NCBI RefSeq assembly: GCF_024171725.1
Contig: NZ_JAMTCG010000005.1
Span: forward strand, 124,001-188,000
Origin: Williamsia serinedens
GTDB taxonomy: Bacteria; Actinomycetota; Actinomycetes; Mycobacteriales; Mycobacteriaceae
DNA length: 64,000 nucleotides
Reading direction: 5' to 3'
In this document: positions 63,345-64,000 of the stretch, one piece after another
Numbering within the stretch: position 1 is the stretch's first letter
Layout of the letters: the number at the start of each line of letters is the position of its first letter
Notes under the pieces: generated by a model
Databases searched by the model: none
Told to the model about the DNA's origin: nothing
The model's input: only the letters and a program-made list of their open reading frames with translations
Translations under genes and position numbers: made by a program

Positions 63345-63404
63345 CGCCACGCGCGCGTGGGTTCGCCCGCCGTATTGCGCGGGCGAATCCGTGTGCGTGT
63401 GGCG
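63345..63404 (+). terminator. 26-bp hairpin downstream of lsr2 with only G-U imperfections
   Basis: Arm 63345-63370 pairs with 63379-63404 around the loop CGTATTGC (63371-63378). All 26 positions pair on the plus-strand RNA; the five non-Watson-Crick positions are all G-U. On the opposite strand those five would be A-C mismatches. There is no T-tract after it. Confidence 0.8.
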
Positions 63405-63458
63405 AAGTGACTGGATCGGTGGCGATTCGCAGACGGACGACGACGGGATCCAGCGCGG

Positions 63459-64000
63459 TCAGCGCAGTTCGCGCTTGAGGATCTTCCCGGATGCGTTGCG
63501 GGGGAACGCATCCACGACGACCACCGACCGCGGGATCTTGAAGTTCGCGAGCCGCCCGCGGCAGAACTCGACGACGGTGTCGGCGTCGAGCGTCGACCCG
63601 GGGCGGACGGTGACGAATGCCTTGCCGACCTCGCCGAGCCGGTCGTCGGGCACGCCGATCACCGCCGCCTCGGTGACCTCGGGGATCCGGGCCAGTGTCT
63701 GCTCGATCTCCGCGGGGTACACGTTGAACCCGCCGCAGATGTACATGTCCTTGAGCCGATCGGTGATGCGCAGGTTCCCGGCGTCGTCGATCGTCCCGAT
63801 GTCCCCGGTGTGCAGCCAGCCGTCGGCGTCGATCGTCTCGGCGGTCGCCGCCGGGTCGTCGAGGTAACCCCGCATCACCATCGCCCCGCGTGCGAGCACC
63901 TCGCCCGCGTCGGAGAGTGCGATCTCCATCCCCGCGAACGCCCGGCCGCAGGTGGTGGCGACGGTGACGTCGTCGTCCTCGGGGGTGCAGGTGGACACGA
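63459..64000 (-). CDS. Acyl-CoA synthetase (AMP-binding), 3' part only
   Basis: The final 180 residues of an ANL-superfamily enzyme; the 5' part lies beyond the right edge. The motif GWLHTGDIGTIDDAGNL contains the AMP-ribose Asp. RLKDMYICGGFNVYPAEIE spans the hinge and A8 region. PRNASGKILKRELR carries the C-terminal catalytic Lys. The wording resembles FadD-type fatty or aromatic acyl-CoA ligases. Substrate unknown. It converges on lsr2, with the hairpin at 63345 between them. Confidence 0.92.
   Translation of the reverse strand, partial: VSTCTPEDDDVTVATTCGRAFAGMEIALSDAGEVLARGAMVMRGYLDDPAATAETIDADGWLHTGDIGTIDDAGNLRITDRLKDMYICGGFNVYPAEIEQTLARIPEVTEAAVIGVPDDRLGEVGKAFVTVRPGSTLDADTVVEFCRGRLANFKIPRSVVVVDAFPRNASGKILKRELR

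Overview
The window is high-GC actinobacterial chromosome, by eye about 70% G+C, with G/C at nearly every third codon position, many GTG starts and many 4-base ATGA/GTGA gene overlaps. Gene content and order point to Mycobacteriales outside Mycobacterium itself, most like Gordonia or a close relative. The markers are Lsr2, a mycobacterial-type FtsH tail, F420-type PPOX enzymes, a FecCD siderophore importer with DtxR/IdeR-like boxes, and two long blocks in the order I recall for M. tuberculosis. I see no tRNA, rRNA, transposase, integrase, prophage or CRISPR array. This is core chromosome with local insertions. The species is an inference.

Layout. 1-15.2 kb: a block like M. tuberculosis Rv0383c-Rv0357c (secreted protein, pyrE, TrmH-type methylase, DedA, fba, acidic membrane protein, DUF3151, Rv0358/Rv0359-like M50 pair, purA), interrupted by pepN, a FUSC membrane protein, a zinc-type CDF exporter and a PPOX-fold protein. 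15.2-25 kb: NuoG-like formate dehydrogenase with its DUF1641 partner, Tat-exported PhoD, a membrane class III nucleotide cyclase, a Na+/H+ antiporter, an OhrR-like regulator and a UBP zinc finger. 25-36 kb: purT with long disordered ends, DUF456, then an iron region (BtuD/FecC/FecD-like importer, small secreted protein, FprA-type reductase, siderophore-binding lipoprotein) lying between purT and the rhodanese-metZ pair, which I recall as adjacent in M. tuberculosis.

36-41.6 kb: isochorismate synthase facing a cysteine-desulfurase-like enzyme. The gap between them holds a perfect 25-bp palindrome and a SAM-IV riboswitch. A MarR-DHA2 exporter operon follows. 41.6-64 kb: a second block like Rv3628-Rv3597c (ppa, dacB, DUF2342, tilS, hpt, ftsH, folE-folP-folB-folK, DUF3180, DUF6779, DUF2520, panC-panD-coaX, lysS, lsr2). 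Inserted in it are amidase, bluB, a metallo-beta-lactamase-fold protein and an F420-type PPOX enzyme. The window ends inside an acyl-CoA synthetase.

How the parts work together: ppGpp-independent housekeeping dominates (nucleotides, folate, pantothenate/CoA, tRNA and proteolysis). Iron supply (isochorismate to siderophore, importer, lipoprotein, reductase) is spread over 27-37.5 kb with two iron boxes. The least-described signals are regulatory DNA and RNA: perfect dyads on the entC and ftsH promoters, a dyad inside the spacer of a leaderless CDF promoter, about 21-bp tandem repeats filling both gaps around one gene, and a 26-bp hairpin after lsr2 whose imperfections are all G-U pairs. No wholly new multi-gene system is evident.
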